64,000 bases of DNA from Streptomyces sp. NBC_01551. GTDB lineage: Bacteria; Actinomycetota; Actinomycetes; Streptomycetales; Streptomycetaceae. The notes under the pieces are model-generated. The model had not been told where the DNA came from. It saw only the letters and a program-made list of their open reading frames with translations, and did not search any database. Position numbers and translations under genes: made by a program. The DNA lies in contig NZ_JAPEPX010000001.1 in the NCBI RefSeq assembly GCF_026339935.1, positions 2,447,001 to 2,511,000 on the forward strand, given 5' to 3'. This document shows, one piece after another, positions 39,591 to 47,916 of this stretch; position 1 is the stretch's first letter; every line of letters begins with the position of its first letter.

Positions 39591-41183
39591 GTGGGGACAG
39601 AGGAGAGCGCCGACCGCATACCCGGGGCGACGGTTTCGGCGGAATCCGCCGAAACCGACGCCGGCGCCGCCGATGCCGGGGCGCCGGCCGGCCGGCCGCC
39701 CACCCCCGTGGTGCTGTCCCTGATGCTCGGCATGGCCCTGGTCGCCCTCGACACCAGCATCGTCTCCACCGCCGTGCCCCAGATCGTCGGCGACCTCGGC
39801 GGGTTCTCCGTCTTCTCCTGGCTCTTCTCCGGCTATCTGCTCGCCGTCACCGTCACCCTCCCCGTCTACGGCAAGCTGTCCGACACCTTCGGCCGCAAGC
39901 CCGTGCTCCTCTTCGGCATCGCCCTGTTCCTCGTCGGCTCGGTGCTGTGCGCGTCCGCCTGGAACATGGCCTCCCTCATCGCCTTCCGGATCGTCCAGGG
40001 GCTGGGCGGCGGCGCCCTCCAGGGCACCGTGCAGACCCTGGCCGCCGACCTGTACCCGCTCAAGGACCGGCCCCGCATCCAGGCCCGGATGTCCGCCGTC
40101 TGGGCGACGGCCGCCGTGGCGGGCCCGGGGATCGGCGGGCTGCTCGCCTCGTACGCGAACTGGCGCTGGATCTTCCTGCTGAACATCCCGCTGGCCGGCA
40201 TGGCCCTGTGGATGGTGGCCCGTCACCTCGTCGAGCCCGCACGGTCCGTCGCGCGCCGGGGCCGCATCGACTGGGCCGGCGCCCTCGGCATCTTCGCCTG
40301 CGGCGGCCTGCTGCTGTTCGCCCTGGTCCAGGGCGGGGTCGCCTGGCCCTGGCTGTCGGCGCCGTCGCTGGGACTGCTGGGCGCGAGCGCGCTGCTGGGC
40401 GGCGTGGTGTTCTGGGTGGAGCGCCGGGCCGAGGAGCCGATCCTGCCCGGGTGGGTGTGGCGCAGGCGGACCATCGCCGCCGTCAACCTGGCCCTGGGAG
40501 CGCTCGGGCTGCTGATGGTCGCCCCGATGCTGTTCGTCCCGACGTACGCCCAGTCCGTGCTCGGCCTCGGCCCGACCGGCGCCGGGTTCGTCATGTCCAC
40601 CATGACCCTGAGCTGGCCCATCTCCGCCGCCCTGAGCCAGCACGTCTACCGGCGCATCGGCTTCCGCAACACCGCCGTGGTCGGCAGCTCGCTGGCCGCC
40701 GTGATCCTGTTCTCCTTCACCCTGCTGCCGCCGGACGCCGATCCCTGGCTGCCCGCGCTGATCATGCTGCTGCTGGGCGGGGCGCTGGGGCTGTGCCAGC
40801 TCCCGCTGATCATCGGGGTCCAGTCCACCGTGGGCTGGGCGGAGCGCGGGGTCGCGACCGCCTCGATCCTGTTCTCCCGTCAGGTCGGGCAGAGCGTCGG
40901 GGCGGCCCTGCTGGGCGCCGTCGCCAACGCGACCATCGCCGCCCGGCTGGCGGACGCCCCGATGCCGGGGCTCCCGGACAAGCTGGACGACGTGACCAAG
41001 GCCCTGGAGGCGCCCGCGCGCCTGCCCGCCGCCGGCGCCGGCTACCTGCGCGAGGCCGTGGCCGCCGCCGTGGAGCACGTCTTCTACGGGGCGACGGCGG
41101 CCGCCGTACTGGCGCTGCTCGCGCTGCTGTTGCTGGCGCCGCGGCGGTTCCCCGTACTGCCGGAGCAGCACGAGCAGGAGTAG
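39591..41183 (+). CDS. MFS drug exporter, 14-helix DHA2 (EmrB/QacA) family
   Basis: A 530-residue membrane transporter with about 14 helices. The DHA2 motifs are visible: motif C-like and D1 region LVALDTSIVSTAVPQIVGDLGG in helix 1 and GKLSDTFGRKPVLLFG (motif A, loop 2-3), then VQGLGGGALQ. Such pumps expel drugs or toxic metabolites by proton exchange. The GTG at 39591 has AAGGA 8 bases upstream. No TetR or MarR regulator gene adjoins it. Substrate unknown. Confidence 0.92.
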   Translation: MGTEESADRIPGATVSAESAETDAGAADAGAPAGRPPTPVVLSLMLGMALVALDTSIVSTAVPQIVGDLGGFSVFSWLFSGYLLAVTVTLPVYGKLSDTFGRKPVLLFGIALFLVGSVLCASAWNMASLIAFRIVQGLGGGALQGTVQTLAADLYPLKDRPRIQARMSAVWATAAVAGPGIGGLLASYANWRWIFLLNIPLAGMALWMVARHLVEPARSVARRGRIDWAGALGIFACGGLLLFALVQGGVAWPWLSAPSLGLLGASALLGGVVFWVERRAEEPILPGWVWRRRTIAAVNLALGALGLLMVAPMLFVPTYAQSVLGLGPTGAGFVMSTMTLSWPISAALSQHVYRRIGFRNTAVVGSSLAAVILFSFTLLPPDADPWLPALIMLLLGGALGLCQLPLIIGVQSTVGWAERGVATASILFSRQVGQSVGAALLGAVANATIAARLADAPMPGLPDKLDDVTKALEAPARLPAAGAGYLREAVAAAVEHVFYGATAAAVLALLALLLLAPRRFPVLPEQHEQE

Positions 41184-41274
41184 CGGGCCGGGGGTGCCGG
41201 GTTGTCATGGCCGGGGCGAGAGGGTATCTCTCTGCCAGGTACCTGATCCCAGGCACCGCATCCGGGGGGACAGC

Positions 41275-42198
41275 ATGACTTCCGCACTCTTCGCACTCGC
41301 CTTACTGGCCGCCGTGGCCACCCCGATCGGCCTGCGCCTGCGCCGCGCACCGGGCTTCGTCACCGGCCGCGACGGCCGGCTCTCCACCTCCACCACCCTG
41401 GCCCTGGCCTGGACGGTGATCCTGGTCTGGCTGCTGCTCACGATCCTCGCGTACGGCCTGACGGCGGGCGGCGGCGCCGACTACTTCCAGGGGGAGCACG
41501 GCCCGCTCTCCTCGCTGACGACGGTCTACCTGCCGCTGCTCGGCGGCCCGTACGTGGCCCTGATCGCCGCCAAGGCGGTCGTCGGCATCCGCGTCGAGAG
41601 CGGCACGATGGCCAAGCCCGCGCCGAAGCCCACCGCGACCGGGCGGCGCCCGCTGCGGGAGCTGATCGCGGGCGACGGCGGGCGCACCGACCTCGTCGAC
41701 CTGCAGTACGTCGCCCTCAGCGCGGTCACCATGCTCTACGTCGCGCTGTTCTTCCTCTCCGACGTGGGCGCGGGCCTGCCGAGGCTGCCCGAGGAGATCT
41801 GGGCCCTGACGGGCGCTCCGGCGGGGGCGTACCTGGTGAACAAGATGGCCACCCGGGCCAACCCGGTGATCACCCACGTGAGCGTCGCGGACGGGGACCT
41901 GACCGTCGAGGGCGGCGGCTTCGCCCCCGACCAGGCGGGAGTCCCGGCGCGGGTCACGGTCGACGACACCGCGCTGGCGACCACCCCGGACCCGCTGACC
42001 GGCGCCCTGACGGGCCCGCTGCCCGAGGGCACGGCGGCCCCGTTCACGGTCGTGGTCACCGCACGGGGGCTGCGCAGCGACCCGTACCGCTACGAGCCGA
42101 CGGCGGGGCCGGCCGGCCCGGCGGCCAGCCCGGCGACTGCGGGCCCGGCCGGCGCGAGTGCGGGCCCGGCGGCTGCGGGCCCGGCCGGCGCGGCTTAG
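41275..42198 (+). CDS. membrane protein with IPT-like extracellular domain; contains a TTA codon
   Basis: A 307-residue protein, no recognised family. An N-terminal hydrophobic segment (LFALALLAAVATPIGL), a second at about 42-62 (LAWTVILVWLLLTILAYGL), a third around 82-98 (VYLPLLGGPYVALIAAKAV) and a fourth (VALSAVTMLYVALFFLSDVG) are followed by a soluble part (about 198-285, ITHVSVADGDLTVEGGGFAP) that resembles an Ig-like/IPT fold, and an Ala/Gly/Pro-rich tail of repeated GPAGASAGPAAAG type. Codon 10 is TTA (41302-41304), the only in-frame TTA I found in the window, so its translation should depend on bldA. The ATG has GGGGGGA 4 bases upstream. Confidence 0.75.
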   Translation: MTSALFALALLAAVATPIGLRLRRAPGFVTGRDGRLSTSTTLALAWTVILVWLLLTILAYGLTAGGGADYFQGEHGPLSSLTTVYLPLLGGPYVALIAAKAVVGIRVESGTMAKPAPKPTATGRRPLRELIAGDGGRTDLVDLQYVALSAVTMLYVALFFLSDVGAGLPRLPEEIWALTGAPAGAYLVNKMATRANPVITHVSVADGDLTVEGGGFAPDQAGVPARVTVDDTALATTPDPLTGALTGPLPEGTAAPFTVVVTARGLRSDPYRYEPTAGPAGPAASPATAGPAGASAGPAAAGPAGAA

Positions 42199-42223
42199 GC
42201 AGCCCGCGGCTCAGGAAGGCAGC

Positions 42224-42801
42224 TCAGGAAGACTCGGACCCGCCCTTGCCGTGGCGGGCGTAATACCGGGCCACCCGGGCGCGGTTGCCGCAGACCGAGG
42301 CCACGCACCAGCGGCGGCGGGGGTTCGCCGGGAGGAACAGCAGGACGCACTCCGCCCCCTCGCACTCCCGGACCTCGCCCACCCGGGGGTCGGTCAGCAG
42401 CTCCGCCACCGCCTCGGCCAGCTCCGCCGCGAGCCGCCGGGGCGGGGCCGCCGTGCGGTGCGAGGCGGCCGCGAGGCCCCCGCCCCCGCCCTCGCCCCAC
42501 ACGAGCTCCCGGTGCGCGGGCGCGCCGGCCAGCGCCGCGTTCAGCGCGCGCAGCGCCCGGCCGGGGGCCGTTCACCGCGCCGCGCGGCGGCCAGCGCCGG
42601 ACTGGCGGCCTCCCGTACGGCGTGCACGGCGGCCACCTCGGCCGCGCCGACCTCGGCGACCGGGGTCAGCCGGCCCGCCTGGGCCTCCAGCCAGGCCGCG
42701 AGCCCCGGCGGGGCGGCGATCAGGTCCCCGGACTCGGCGGGCCGGGTGTTGAGCAGGTCCAAGGCCAGGGGTTCACCGGTGAGCGGAAAGGTCACTGTCA
42801 C
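42224..42801 (-). pseudogene. ABATE/CGNR zinc-finger regulator interrupted by a frameshift
   Basis: Two frames together give one CGNR-family protein. The N-terminal frame (from GTG 42801: VTVTFPLTGEPLALDLLNTRP) holds the ABATE domain and stops at 42541. The C-terminal frame (to the stop at 42224) carries the zinc finger: CEGAECVLLFL and WCVASVCGNRARVARYYAR with four cysteines. Within 42551-42570 (CGCCCGGCCGGGGGCCG) the reading shifts: one more base there would join the two as ...RALRALNAALAG. So either a one-base deletion inactivates the gene or this is a sequence error in a GC run. If intact it would be a transcriptional regulator, divergent from the alpha/beta hydrolase gene, probably its target. 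Confidence 0.72.
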
Positions 42802-42804
42802 GCC

Positions 42805-42858
42805 ACTAATGCTACCCAACCCCCTTGACCCATTACCGCCCCCGGGTCAAACTAATGC
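42805..42858. promoter_or_regulatory. divergent promoter region with repeated ACTAATGC
   Basis: ACTAATGC occurs at 42805-42812 and 42851-42858 in the short space between the CGNR-type regulator and the hydrolase. The copies flank a plus-strand TTGACC (42825-42830). They may be binding sites of the regulator for itself and the hydrolase; the evidence is only the repetition. Confidence 0.35.
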
Positions 42859-42882
42859 CACAGACACCCCTGGAGGCATGTG

Positions 42883-43761
42883 ATGAGCACCGCTGGCGGC
42901 ACCCTTCCGACTGTCCGGCACCGCACCGTCGAGGTGGCCGGCGTGCGCGTCGCCTACCGCGAGAGCGGCCCCGCGGACGCGCCGGTCATGCTGCTCCTGC
43001 ACGGCTTCCCGACCTCCTCGCACCAGTTCGCCCGCCTGATGGACGCCCTCGGCGACACCCCGTACCGCCTGATCGCCCCCGACTACCCCGGCTTCGGCCG
43101 GACCGAGGCCCCGCAGGGGTTCACGTACACCTTCGACCGGCTCGCGGACATCGTGGAGGGCTTCACCGACGCCCTCGGCCTGGACCGCTTCGCCCTGTAC
43201 GTCTTCGACTTCGGCGCCCCGGTCGGCCTGCGGGTCGCGGCGCGGCGGCCGGGGCGGGTGACGGCGCTGATCGTGCAGAACGGCAACGCGTACGAGGAGG
43301 GACTCTCGGACGCGGCCCGGGAGTTCGCCGGGCTGCGGCGCGAGGTGCCGGGCAACGAGGAGAAGGTGCGGGCCCTGTTCACCGAGGAGGGCACCCGCTT
43401 CCAGTACGAGACCGGCGTCGGCGACCCGTCCCTGATCTCGCCGGACTCCTGGACGCTGGACGTCCACTACCTCGGCCTGCCGGGGCGCGCCGACGCGCAG
43501 GCCGACCTGGCCTTCGACTACGCCTCGAACTTCGCGCACTACCCGGCCTGGCAGGCGTGGCTGCGCGCGGCGCGGATCCCGGTCCTGGTGCTGTGGGGCG
43601 CCGGCGACCCCTTCTTCACCCCGGCGGGGGCGAAGGCCTACCTCCGCGACGCCCCGGACGCGGAGCTCCACCTCTTCGAAGACGCGGGCCACTTCGCCCT
43701 GGAAACCCACCTCCCGGCGATCACCCCCCTGATCACCACGTTCCTCAGCCGCCTGCTCTGA
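42883..43761 (+). CDS. alpha/beta hydrolase with aspartate nucleophile (haloalkane dehalogenase/epoxide hydrolase-like)
   Basis: A 292-residue cytoplasmic hydrolase. The oxyanion-hole motif is LLLHGFPTSSHQF; the nucleophile elbow is YVFDFGAPVG, with Asp in place of Ser, as in haloalkane dehalogenases and epoxide hydrolases; the acid is in LWGAGDPFF and the base in DAGHFALE. So it should attack carbon-halogen or epoxide bonds, forming an ester intermediate. The ATG at 42883 has GGAGG 6 bases before it; the GTG at 42880 is too close. Divergent from the frameshifted regulator. Substrate unknown. Confidence 0.88.
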   Translation: MSTAGGTLPTVRHRTVEVAGVRVAYRESGPADAPVMLLLHGFPTSSHQFARLMDALGDTPYRLIAPDYPGFGRTEAPQGFTYTFDRLADIVEGFTDALGLDRFALYVFDFGAPVGLRVAARRPGRVTALIVQNGNAYEEGLSDAAREFAGLRREVPGNEEKVRALFTEEGTRFQYETGVGDPSLISPDSWTLDVHYLGLPGRADAQADLAFDYASNFAHYPAWQAWLRAARIPVLVLWGAGDPFFTPAGAKAYLRDAPDAELHLFEDAGHFALETHLPAITPLITTFLSRLL

Positions 43762-44098
43762 CCCCGCGGCGCCCCCCGCCCCAACCGATCCCGGTCGAGA
43801 CCCCGCCACCCCCGGGCGCCACCGCACCGCGACCCCACCGGAGCCGGGCCTCCACGACACCGCGGCGGCACCACACCGGGCCCCACCGGACCGGGGCTCC
43901 ACGGCGCTGCCGTGCCGGGGCTCCGCCCCGGGGAAGTTCTCCCCGCCCCGCCCTTTCACCGTTTCCCGGGGCAAGCCCCGGACCCCTTCCCATGCTGCGG
44001 CGCCGCTGCTGGGGGCCAACCCCCAGACCCCCGCGCCTCAAACGCCGGCGAGGCTGGAATTAAGCCGAGGCCGGAGCTGTCCTAGGGCCGGAGTTGAG
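43762..44098. other. GC-rich repetitive intergenic segment
   Basis: No coding potential that I would trust; Pro/Arg/Gly-rich frames are by-products of composition. It holds short inverted repeats such as GCCGGGGCTCCGCCCCGG (43912-43929) and CCGGGGCAAGCCCCGG, and ends with CCTCAAACGCCGGCGAGGCTGGAATT (44036-44061 region), a sentence I recall as recurring in intergenic regions of many Streptomyces genomes. Confidence 0.5.
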
Positions 44099-44234
44099 GG
44101 GGTGGGGGTGGGGTGGGTGTTGTCCGGGACGTAAAACGTGATTTGTGGCGCGGAACGCCGCCGCACGACGACAGCTCCCGAGCAGGCGCCATAAATCATG
44201 CAGTCCCGGACAACACCCACCCCACCCCCACCCC
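44099..44234. repeat. 136-bp imperfect palindrome with G-run arms
   Basis: The outer arms are perfect over 32 bases: 44099-44130 (GGGGTGGGGGTGGGGTGGG followed by TGTTGTCCGGGAC) and 44203-44234, its exact complement. Inside, the arms continue imperfectly: ACGTGATTTGTGGCGC on the left mirrors GCATGATTTATGGCGC on the right. The centre holds CCGCCGCACGACGACAGCTCCC. Each outer arm has four G-runs, so either strand could form a G-quadruplex as well as a cruciform or RNA hairpin. It lies about 95 bases past the stop of the coiled-coil gene. No gene is inside. Confidence 0.85.
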
Positions 44235-44295
44235 GGCCCCGGCACACCCCCGGCAGGGGAGCGGCACCAAGCCACCAGCGCACCGCCAACCGCCC

Positions 44296-44327
44296 GGCAG
44301 CGGCAGCGGCAGCGGCAGCGGCAGCGG
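44296..44327. repeat. hexanucleotide repeat (GGCAGC)5
   Basis: Five copies of GGCAGC plus GG, directly next to the stop codon of the minus-strand gene 44328..45221. Such an array can gain or lose units and may alter the 3' end of that transcript. Confidence 0.7.
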
Positions 44328-45221
44328 TCAGCCCTCCGCCGGCGCGCGCCCCGTCAACGCGGCCAGGCTGGAGCGGACGTGGTTCATGTGCGCCCGCATC
44401 TCCTCCTGCGACTCCGCGTGCTCCCGCAGGATCCGCTCCGTCTCCCGCCCCACCCGCTCCTCCCGCACCCGCGCCGCCGCCACCAGCTCCGCACCCCGCG
44501 CCTCCGCGTCCTCCTGCCCGTGCCGCGCCGACTCCTCCGCCTCCGCGAACGCCCGCCGCGCCTCCGCCAGACGCGCCTCCGCGTACCGGTCCAGCTCCAG
44601 GTGCCTCGCCTCCGACTCCTCCACCCGCGCCGCCAGCTCCCGCTCCGCCGCGTCCCGGCGCTCCACCCGCTCCTGCTCCCGCTCCGCGAGCAACGCCTCC
44701 GACCGCCGCACCATCTCCGCCAGCGCCGCCTGACCCTCCGCCCGCCACTGCGCAGCCGCGTCCCGCGCCTCGGCCCGCACCCCGTCCGCCTCCCGCTGCG
44801 CCCGCAGCAGCAACTGCCGCGCCCGCACCTCCGTCTGCTCGCGCACCGCCTCCGCGTCCTGCCGCGCCAGCTCCGCCGCCCGGTCCGCATGGGCCTCCGC
44901 CGCACCCTGGATGGCCAGGACGTCCGCCCGCGCCTCACCCCGTACCGCCTCGGCCTCCTCCTCCGCCAGCAGCAGGATCCGACGGGCCCGCTCGCTCAAG
45001 TCGTCGTACCGCTGCGGAGCCAACGCCGACACCGCTTCCCGCAGCCGCCCCGCCTCCGCCTCCATCCGCTTCGCGAGGACCGTCAGCCGCGCCACCCGCT
45101 CCCAGGCCTCGTCCCGGCCGTCCGACAGCCGCGCGAGATACCGGTCGACCTGATCCGTCCGATACCCGCGACCGCGCACGGTCCCGAAGCCCTGGCCGTG
45201 AGGTGACATGGGTGCACTCAT
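44328..45221 (-). CDS. DivIVA-like coiled-coil protein
   Basis: A 297-residue, almost wholly helical protein. The first 40 residues (GFGTVRGRGYRTDQVDRYLA) resemble the DivIVA/Wag31 N-terminal membrane-binding motif, including the Tyr/Arg pair. From about 40 to 285 there is a long charged Ala/Glu/Arg coiled coil with heptads. Streptomycete proteins of this type are often labelled cellulose-binding; I see no such domain. It may be a scaffold at membranes or tips. The start is uncertain: ATG 45221 or ATG 45209 (MSPHGQGF). It is downstream of the toxin-immunity cluster on the same strand, but a terminator at 45287-45328 separates them. Confidence 0.78.
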   Translation of the reverse strand: MSAPMSPHGQGFGTVRGRGYRTDQVDRYLARLSDGRDEAWERVARLTVLAKRMEAEAGRLREAVSALAPQRYDDLSERARRILLLAEEEAEAVRGEARADVLAIQGAAEAHADRAAELARQDAEAVREQTEVRARQLLLRAQREADGVRAEARDAAAQWRAEGQAALAEMVRRSEALLAEREQERVERRDAAERELAARVEESEARHLELDRYAEARLAEARRAFAEAEESARHGQEDAEARGAELVAAARVREERVGRETERILREHAESQEEMRAHMNHVRSSLAALTGRAPAEG

Positions 45222-45286
45222 CCTGGAAGCGCCTCTCTCGCGGGGATTCCTGTCAAGGATGCGTCATTTGCTCCCAGAAGCCGGAA

Positions 45287-45328
45287 TGGCCGGGCCGAGA
45301 CCCCCCGCAAGGGGTCCCGGCCCGGCCA
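45287..45328 (-). terminator. terminator after the deaminase/SUKH-4 gene
   Basis: 18-bp stem with one mismatch (TGGCCGGGCCGAGACCCC against its complement), loop CCGCAA, 29 bases past the stop of 45357..47909. Confidence 0.78.
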
Positions 45329-45356
45329 CCGAACCGATCACACGCTCAACAGGCGC

Positions 45357-47909
45357 TCAGAGCAGCCCGTCCCACATCTGCTCCAGCAACACCGACCACC
45401 AGTTCTCCGGCGAAGCCAGCGCCGCGCTGTCCAGGCCCGCCAGATTCGCCTGGAAATCGACGGTCCACCGGCCCGCCTGCTCCGGCGTCAAATGCTGACG
45501 CAGCCGCCACATGTGACCCAGCATCGCCAGCGAACGCGCGAACTGCGGCAGGCTCGAATTCACGAACTGCGGCGCCGCCGGCGCACCACCGGGCCCGGCC
45601 TCCACCGGGACCGCCACTATGTGCGCCGTCCCGTACTGCACGCACAGCGCCTTGCCGAAGTCGCTGCCGACCACCAGGTACGAACCCGCGTCCGACGCCG
45701 CCTGCACCTGCCGCTGCGCGGCCAGCTCGGCCAGCGTCGGCACCGGCGCGCCCGGCACCGCCTGCGCCCAGAAGAACGGCCCGAAGTCCGTCGGCAGACC
45801 CGCCCACACCAGGGTCTGAGCCACGATGTCCGGCACGCCCTGGCGGGACACGGCCCGCTGCTCGAACCGGAACACGCCCTGCGGACCGAACGCCCCGACC
45901 AGCTCCTGGCCGATGGCCTCCAGCGGAATCGCCGGCTGCAACGGCACCTGAGGCAACGGGGCGCGCACCGGCGCGGGACGCGCCGGACCGTCCGCCACCT
46001 GGTGCAGCTCACCCTGGTGGGTGAGCAGGTGCCGCATGCCCTGCTGACGTCCCGCGTGGTCCTTGCCGTACGGGGCCACGCTGGTGATGCGGACCTGCGG
46101 CCAGGTCTCCCGGATCATCCGGGCGCAGTAACCGCCGGGCAGCTCACACGACTCCAGCTCGGTGTGCAGCTCCAGCACCTGCTGCGGCGGCACGTTCATG
46201 GCGCGCAGCTCGTAAAGGATCTGCCACTCCGGGTGCGGAGTACCGGGCGCCGAGCGGCGGATGAGCTGCTGCTCGGAACCGTCGGGCGCGCGGTAGCGCA
46301 GTACGGCCTGGTAGCCGGGGCCGACCGTGGGCGCCCCGGAGGGAGCCGCAGCGGGACCGGGACCCTGCGGCGCCGGACCGGGCGGCTGCGGAACGACACC
46401 GGGACCCGCCAGCATCGTCGCGGCGTGATGCGCCCCGCCACCGGGAGCCCCGGGCGCACCCGGCGCACCGGGAGGACCGGGCGGACCGGGAGGCTGCGGA
46501 ACGACACCGGGACCGGCCAGCATCGTCGCGGCATGATCCAGCCCACCACCGAGCGACCCGGGAGCCCCGGGAGGCCCCGGAGGCGTCGGCGCACCAGGCA
46601 CCCCGGGCGGACCGGGAGGCCCGGGCGGCGTCGGCGCGGCACCGGGCGCCCCCGGCGGACCGGGAGGACCGGGCCGCTGCACGACGGCCGGACCGGCCAG
46701 CATCGTCGCGGCATGATCGAGCCCACCGCCCAGCGACCCGGGAGCCCCGGGGGGCCCGGGCGGCCCAGGAGGCGTCGGCGCACCGGGCACCCCCGGCGGA
46801 CCGGGAGGACCGGGAGGACCGGGAGGCTGCGGAACGACACCGGGACCGGCCAGCATCGTCGCGGCATGATCCAGCCCGCCACCGAGCGACCCGGGAGCCC
46901 CAGGAGGCCCCGGAGGCGTCGGCGCACCGGGCGGACCCGGCGGCTGCGGTACGACACCCGGACCGGCCAGCATCGTCGCGGCATGGTCCACCCCGCCACC
47001 GGGCGGCGGCGTCGGCGGACCCGGCGGCGTCCGCGGCGCGGCCTGCGCGCCCGGCCGCTTCACCGTGGCCTTGCCCGTCGGCGCGTCGGCGATGTCCGAC
47101 GCCCCCGTCACCACGGCGGGCGCGATCGCGGTCGCCGGCAGCCCGCTGCCCCCCGCCATCAGGGTGGTCTTCGCCTCCGGGGCGACCCCGGACGACAGCA
47201 CGTCCTCCAGGTCCGACCCGGACAACGGCGGCGCGAACACCGTCGCCGGCAACGGTACGGACGCGTCGTCCGCACCGGAGTTCACATCGGTCCCGGCCCA
47301 CGGCGTGGCCCCGGCCGGAACCCCGTCGTTGGCGGTCGGCTCGTACGCCACCTCGCCGCCCCGCCGCAACGGCACGGGGTCGCCCGGAGCCGGAGCCGGA
47401 GAAGCCACGGGCGCGGCCACCGCGGCCGGCACGGGCTCCGCATCCACCGGAGCCGAAACAGCCTCCGCGGCAGAAGCGGCAGGCCCGGCGGGAGCAGCGG
47501 GCACAGCAGGCGCGGCAGGCGCGGCCACCGGCGGAATCCCCGCCCGGTCCGCCGCCTCCTGCAACCACGCCGGCGGGCTCAGCATGAACGAGGTCTGCTC
47601 CGCGTCGATCCGCGGCGTCGGCACCGAAGCCTCCGCCACCGGCGCGGCCGCGACCCCGTACTCCTCCTCGTACCGGCGGATCACCTCACCCACCGGCAGA
47701 CCCGGCCACAGCGTCGCCTCACCGCTGTCCCGCGCGATGACCAGCCGCTGCCGGCCACCCCCGGACACCGGACCCGCCGCACGGTCCTCCGCCCACACCA
47801 CGAACCCGAGCCCGAACTCCCGCACCCGCACCTCACGGTGCTGGTACGCGGGCACGTCCCCGTTGATCCACTCCTCGGCGCGCTCCTGCGCCTGCGCAAA
47901 CGTCACCAT
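45357..47909 (-). CDS. Imm35-like - PPG-repeat linker - nucleic acid deaminase-like - SUKH-4 multidomain protein
   Basis: An 850-residue protein without signal peptide or membrane helix. Residues 1-85 look like a YrhB/Imm35 immunity domain ([31 protein letters not shown]). Residues 130-300 are Ala/Pro-rich; residues 305-505 are a collagen-like PPG linker with five HAATMLAGP boxes. Residues 520-620 fit a polymorphic-toxin deaminase: H559-P-E561 and C588-ELPGGY-C595 are the candidate zinc ligands and catalytic Glu. Residues 640-850 match a SUKH-4 immunity domain ([28 protein letters not shown]). Toxin-like and two immunity-like domains thus share one chain. Start ATG 47909, GGAGGGG upstream, 7 bases after the stop of the WHH/SUKH gene: one operon. 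Confidence 0.8.
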   Translation of the reverse strand: MVTFAQAQERAEEWINGDVPAYQHREVRVREFGLGFVVWAEDRAAGPVSGGGRQRLVIARDSGEATLWPGLPVGEVIRRYEEEYGVAAAPVAEASVPTPRIDAEQTSFMLSPPAWLQEAADRAGIPPVAAPAAPAVPAAPAGPAASAAEAVSAPVDAEPVPAAVAAPVASPAPAPGDPVPLRRGGEVAYEPTANDGVPAGATPWAGTDVNSGADDASVPLPATVFAPPLSGSDLEDVLSSGVAPEAKTTLMAGGSGLPATAIAPAVVTGASDIADAPTGKATVKRPGAQAAPRTPPGPPTPPPGGGVDHAATMLAGPGVVPQPPGPPGAPTPPGPPGAPGSLGGGLDHAATMLAGPGVVPQPPGPPGPPGPPGVPGAPTPPGPPGPPGAPGSLGGGLDHAATMLAGPAVVQRPGPPGPPGAPGAAPTPPGPPGPPGVPGAPTPPGPPGAPGSLGGGLDHAATMLAGPGVVPQPPGPPGPPGAPGAPGAPGGGAHHAATMLAGPGVVPQPPGPAPQGPGPAAAPSGAPTVGPGYQAVLRYRAPDGSEQQLIRRSAPGTPHPEWQILYELRAMNVPPQQVLELHTELESCELPGGYCARMIRETWPQVRITSVAPYGKDHAGRQQGMRHLLTHQGELHQVADGPARPAPVRAPLPQVPLQPAIPLEAIGQELVGAFGPQGVFRFEQRAVSRQGVPDIVAQTLVWAGLPTDFGPFFWAQAVPGAPVPTLAELAAQRQVQAASDAGSYLVVGSDFGKALCVQYGTAHIVAVPVEAGPGGAPAAPQFVNSSLPQFARSLAMLGHMWRLRQHLTPEQAGRWTVDFQANLAGLDSAALASPENWWSVLLEQMWDGLL
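46380..47010. repeat. tandem repeats encoding PPG and HAATMLAGP units
   Basis: In-frame DNA repeats within 45357..47909. Five units encode a [11 protein letters not shown] box, each followed by Gly-Pro-Pro triplets of variable number (with APTPPGPPG spacers). The units are close enough at the DNA level that slippage or recombination could change their number between strains. Confidence 0.8.
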
Positions 47910-47916
47910 CGCGCCA

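Noticed and set aside
42195-42575. Separate minus-strand gene of Arg/Gly/Pro-rich protein
   Set aside because: The CGNR zinc finger and ABATE parts in the other two frames explain the DNA better.
43762-44098. Extension of the hydrolase or an independent gene in the GC-rich spacer
   Set aside because: Low-complexity Pro/Arg products, repeats and no start signal.
46380-47010. CRISPR-like look of regularly spaced repeats
   Set aside because: The repeats are in frame and code for Pro-Gly and HAATMLAGP units; no constant direct repeat with unique spacers and no cas genes.
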